DNA of 64,000 nt from JAKQDH01 sp029558835. Its GTDB lineage: Bacteria > Planctomycetota > Phycisphaerae > UBA1845. The stretch spans positions 1-64,000 of the forward strand of contig DAOQSN010000004.1 in assembly GCA_035356615.1 (NCBI GenBank). The letters run 5' to 3'. The notes under the pieces were generated by a model. The model ran no database searches. It saw only the letters and a program-made list of their open reading frames with translations, and was not told the DNA's origin. Positions 61,791 through 64,000 of this stretch are shown piece by piece (position 1 is the stretch's first letter; every line of letters starts with the position of its first letter). Position numbers and translations under genes: made by a program.

Positions 61791-63266
61791 ATGGCCACCG
61801 CACCGTCTGATCCGAATCGCGTCGCGCCGGTCGGTCAGCCGCACGAGGACCCCGCGGCTGCGGTTTGCCCCCCCGCGGATCTCGCGCCGGCGGTCATCCT
61901 GCGCCCGTCGTGGTGGGCGACGTTCTGCGCTCCGTACCGATTCATCTTCCAGCCCCGGCGTGCCGCCGCCACGATGGTGGCCGGGCCACGCTGGGCGGCG
62001 TGGCTAGCGCTGGGCGTGGGGATCATCCTGATTGTCTGCCTCACCGTCGGCGCGACGCTGTGGAGCAAGACCGTCACCGTGGAGTGGGATGCGGCGTCGG
62101 ACGCGGCCGGCCTGCCCATCCCGATCCTGCAGGAGCGCAGCCTGGAAGAAGCGTGGGCCCAGTGGCGTGGGGAATCTGCCGCGGCTGCGGCCGTGCGGGC
62201 TTTGTTGTACGGTGGGATCCCGGTACTGCTGAGCGCGGCCTTCATGGCCTGGCTGCAACTGCCGCGCGTGCACCGCTCCGGACGTACCGGTGCCTCCTTG
62301 CTGCGGGCGTTCTTCGGCGTGGTCTCCGGCATCGGTTTGCTGGTTCTCCTGGTTGCACTGCTGGGTGCCGTTGGCGCGGTGGTTCAGAACAACCAGGACC
62401 GACAGATGGGCGCCGCGTCAGTCGCGATGCTGCCGGAGGTGTTCAGCTTCGTGGTCGCATTAGGTTACTTCGCCGCCGTGCTCGGTCTGATCTTCTGGGT
62501 GGAGTGCGCGTGCGTTGGTGCACGTGACTCCGGACCCACCGGGTCGCCCTCGCCGCGCTGTGAACGCTGCGGCTACGACCTGACCCACGTGCCCGCGTCG
62601 GGGCGTTGTCCGGAATGTGGTACCGACGTCCAGGCGATGCTGGTGCCAGGCATGCGTCGCCCAGGGTGCTCGTGGGAGGAATCGCCCGGTGCTCTGACTT
62701 GGCGCGACGCATCGCTGGCCCTGCTCTTCAGGCCGAGCAGCTTCTACGCCCGCCTGCAGGTTTGGACGTCCGACACTATGGCCCGCCGGTTTGCGGCCTG
62801 GCACTACATCGTCCTCTTCGTTGGTGCAACGCTCTGGGGCAATCTGGTGGCGTGGAGGATGTGGGGTGCGATGTCTACTTTGTGGTCAGCGGTGGTTGTG
62901 TATGCCCTGGTCATCCCGCTCTCTTGTCTGCTGGCGGGCTGGGGCATCCAGCGTCTGCTGGCCGCGGTGGTGGGCTCGGTCTGGCTGGTTGGTGGAACCA
63001 TGCCTGACTTCCGCCCCATTTGGAAGGTCCTGTCCTACGAGACCGCCTATCTCTGGGTCTTCGTCGTCTACGACGGCCTGTTGATGACCAGCCTGTTCCT
63101 CTTCGGCGACTGGATGTCGGCCCTGGTGGTGTCAATCACGGGGACGACAACGTTCCGCGGCGTGCCTGAGTCGCTGGCGGTGCTGCTGGGCAACGGCGTC
63201 CTGTGTGCCCTCTGGCTCTGGCGCTATCGCCTCGCCTGTGACGCCGTCCGTTGGGCCAACTTCTGA
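61791..63266 (+). CDS. Polytopic membrane protein with central zinc ribbon, Yip1-like
   Basis: A 491-residue protein with about nine or ten transmembrane helices in two groups. Between them, at about residues 258-290, lies a zinc ribbon CERCGYDLTHVPASGRCPEC. The helical halves resemble Yip1-type membrane domains (SYETAYLWVFVVYDGLL), but this is a weak match by eye. The start is ATG 61791 after GGTGA; a GTG at 61786 is out of frame. The ribbon resembles that of the 16063 gene. Function unknown. Confidence 0.75.
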   Translation: MATAPSDPNRVAPVGQPHEDPAAAVCPPADLAPAVILRPSWWATFCAPYRFIFQPRRAAATMVAGPRWAAWLALGVGIILIVCLTVGATLWSKTVTVEWDAASDAAGLPIPILQERSLEEAWAQWRGESAAAAAVRALLYGGIPVLLSAAFMAWLQLPRVHRSGRTGASLLRAFFGVVSGIGLLVLLVALLGAVGAVVQNNQDRQMGAASVAMLPEVFSFVVALGYFAAVLGLIFWVECACVGARDSGPTGSPSPRCERCGYDLTHVPASGRCPECGTDVQAMLVPGMRRPGCSWEESPGALTWRDASLALLFRPSSFYARLQVWTSDTMARRFAAWHYIVLFVGATLWGNLVAWRMWGAMSTLWSAVVVYALVIPLSCLLAGWGIQRLLAAVVGSVWLVGGTMPDFRPIWKVLSYETAYLWVFVVYDGLLMTSLFLFGDWMSALVVSITGTTTFRGVPESLAVLLGNGVLCALWLWRYRLACDAVRWANF

Positions 63267-63317
63267 AGCAGCCGTCCCTTTCCGCACCGTTGGGCTTGTC
63301 CCGCCGCAGCCGGTACA

Positions 63318-64000
63318 ATGCCTCCCATCGTGCCGAACCGAGACCCAGAAGATCGTCCTGCTGCCCTGTCCGCCGGGGGGAATTCCGAGTACCCGACGCG
63401 GACCACTCCGTCACTGCCGGTGGCCTTGGGACTCGTCGTCGCGGTCACGCTGCTCGCGTTTGAGCCGGTGCGGCACAACGACCTCGTCAACTGGGACGAC
63501 ACGTATCTGCTCGTCGATAACGACGCGTACCGTGGCCTGAGCGGCGAACACCTGCGCTGGATGTTCACGACCTCGCTCGGCGGGCACTATCAGCCGCTGA
63601 CGTGGCTCTCCTACGCCCTCGATTGGCACGTCTGGGATGGGCTCAACCCAGTTGGCTTCCATCTGACTAACCTGTTGCTGCACGTGCTGGTGGCGGTCGG
63701 CTTCTTTTTTGTAACGCTGCGTCTGCTGGCGGCCGCTCTGGCGGAGACGGGCACGAGCCTGCGCCGCTGGGCGGCACTGCTGGGTACGCTGTTCTTTGCC
63801 GTGCATCCGCTGCGTGTTGAGTCGGTGGTCTGGGCGACCGAACGCCGGGACGTGCTCAGCGGGGTGTGGCTGCTGGCCACGGTCCTGCTCTACCTGCGGG
63901 CGGTCGGAGCCCGGTCACGCGGTGCGTACCTCGGTGCGCTAGCAGCAGCGCTTGTGTGCCACGTGCTGTCGCTGCTCTCCAAGGCCTGGGGTATCACGCT
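63318..64000 (+). CDS. TMTC/DUF1736-like polytopic glycosyltransferase-type protein, N-terminal part
   Basis: The reading frame opens at ATG 63318 and runs past the window edge (227 codons seen). After a variable N-terminus comes a first helix (about 36-50) and NDLVNWDDTYLLVDNDAYRG, then HYQPLTWLSYALDWHVW, GFHLTNLLLHVLVAVGFFF and HPLRVESVVWATERRDVLSG. These are the conserved luminal loops of TMTC-like proteins (DUF1736 with C-terminal TPRs), related to O-mannosyltransferases. The TPR part must lie beyond the window. Confidence 0.85.
   Translation, partial: MPPIVPNRDPEDRPAALSAGGNSEYPTRTTPSLPVALGLVVAVTLLAFEPVRHNDLVNWDDTYLLVDNDAYRGLSGEHLRWMFTTSLGGHYQPLTWLSYALDWHVWDGLNPVGFHLTNLLLHVLVAVGFFFVTLRLLAAALAETGTSLRRWAALLGTLFFAVHPLRVESVVWATERRDVLSGVWLLATVLLYLRAVGARSRGAYLGALAAALVCHVLSLLSKAWGIT

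Overview
The window is high-GC DNA whose gene content points to a planctomycete, most likely of the Phycisphaerae type. The reasons are an ECF sigma factor beside a serine/threonine kinase with TPR repeats, secreted proteins ending in PEP-CTERM or dockerin-like EF-hand tails, a DUF1559-like prepilin-type protein, T5SS/PEP-CTERM-associated repeats, small zinc ribbons of the CGYDL...CPECG kind at the ends of membrane proteins, and abundant short GC-rich hairpin repeats between genes. No species can be named from the sequence alone.

Layout. 0-6 kb: an inositol-monophosphatase-like enzyme, a YbaK-type deacylase, an AT-richer island (a tRNA-like remnant, a small membrane protein, an HNH protein), rmuC and a small lipoprotein. 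6-14.4 kb: a NatA-like ABC ATPase, an ABC-2 permease fused to a CPBP protease domain, and a convergent 1763-residue surface protein. 15-18 kb: the tmRNA gene ssrA followed by RHS fragments and small membrane proteins. 18-25 kb: a GH116-like glycosidase, the TPR kinase and its ECF sigma factor. 25-28.3 kb: a compact operon of pdxJ, dapA, a membrane protein and a small protein. 28.7-33.7 kb: secreted and surface proteins, including a PEP-CTERM gene preceded by a cobalamin riboswitch and an intrinsic terminator. 33.9-39.1 kb: purM, purF, a VanZ-like protein and a medium-chain dehydrogenase/reductase.

40.4-58 kb: one long minus-strand cluster. Read in the direction of transcription it runs histidine kinase, response regulator, HD-GYP, degenerate GGDEF, STAS, assembly ATPase (PilB/GspE), PilC/GspF, PilM, PilN, PilO, a PilP/GspC-like protein, two GspG-like, one GspH-like, one GspJ-like and one GspI-like pseudopilin, and a PilX/GspK-like protein. 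Many junctions overlap by 4 bp, so the genes are probably coupled. It looks like a type IV pilus or type II secretion machine with its own signalling front end; the secretin and prepilin peptidase are not in the window. 58-64 kb: a class III aminotransferase, a carboxymuconolactone decarboxylase-like protein, membrane proteins, and the start of a TMTC-like membrane protein cut by the window edge.

The two most unusual things are the cobalamin riboswitch in front of a PEP-CTERM surface protein, and the repeated, in-frame presence of palindromic repeat DNA in the leader regions of consecutive pseudopilin genes. Frames and starts were read by eye; no database search was run.
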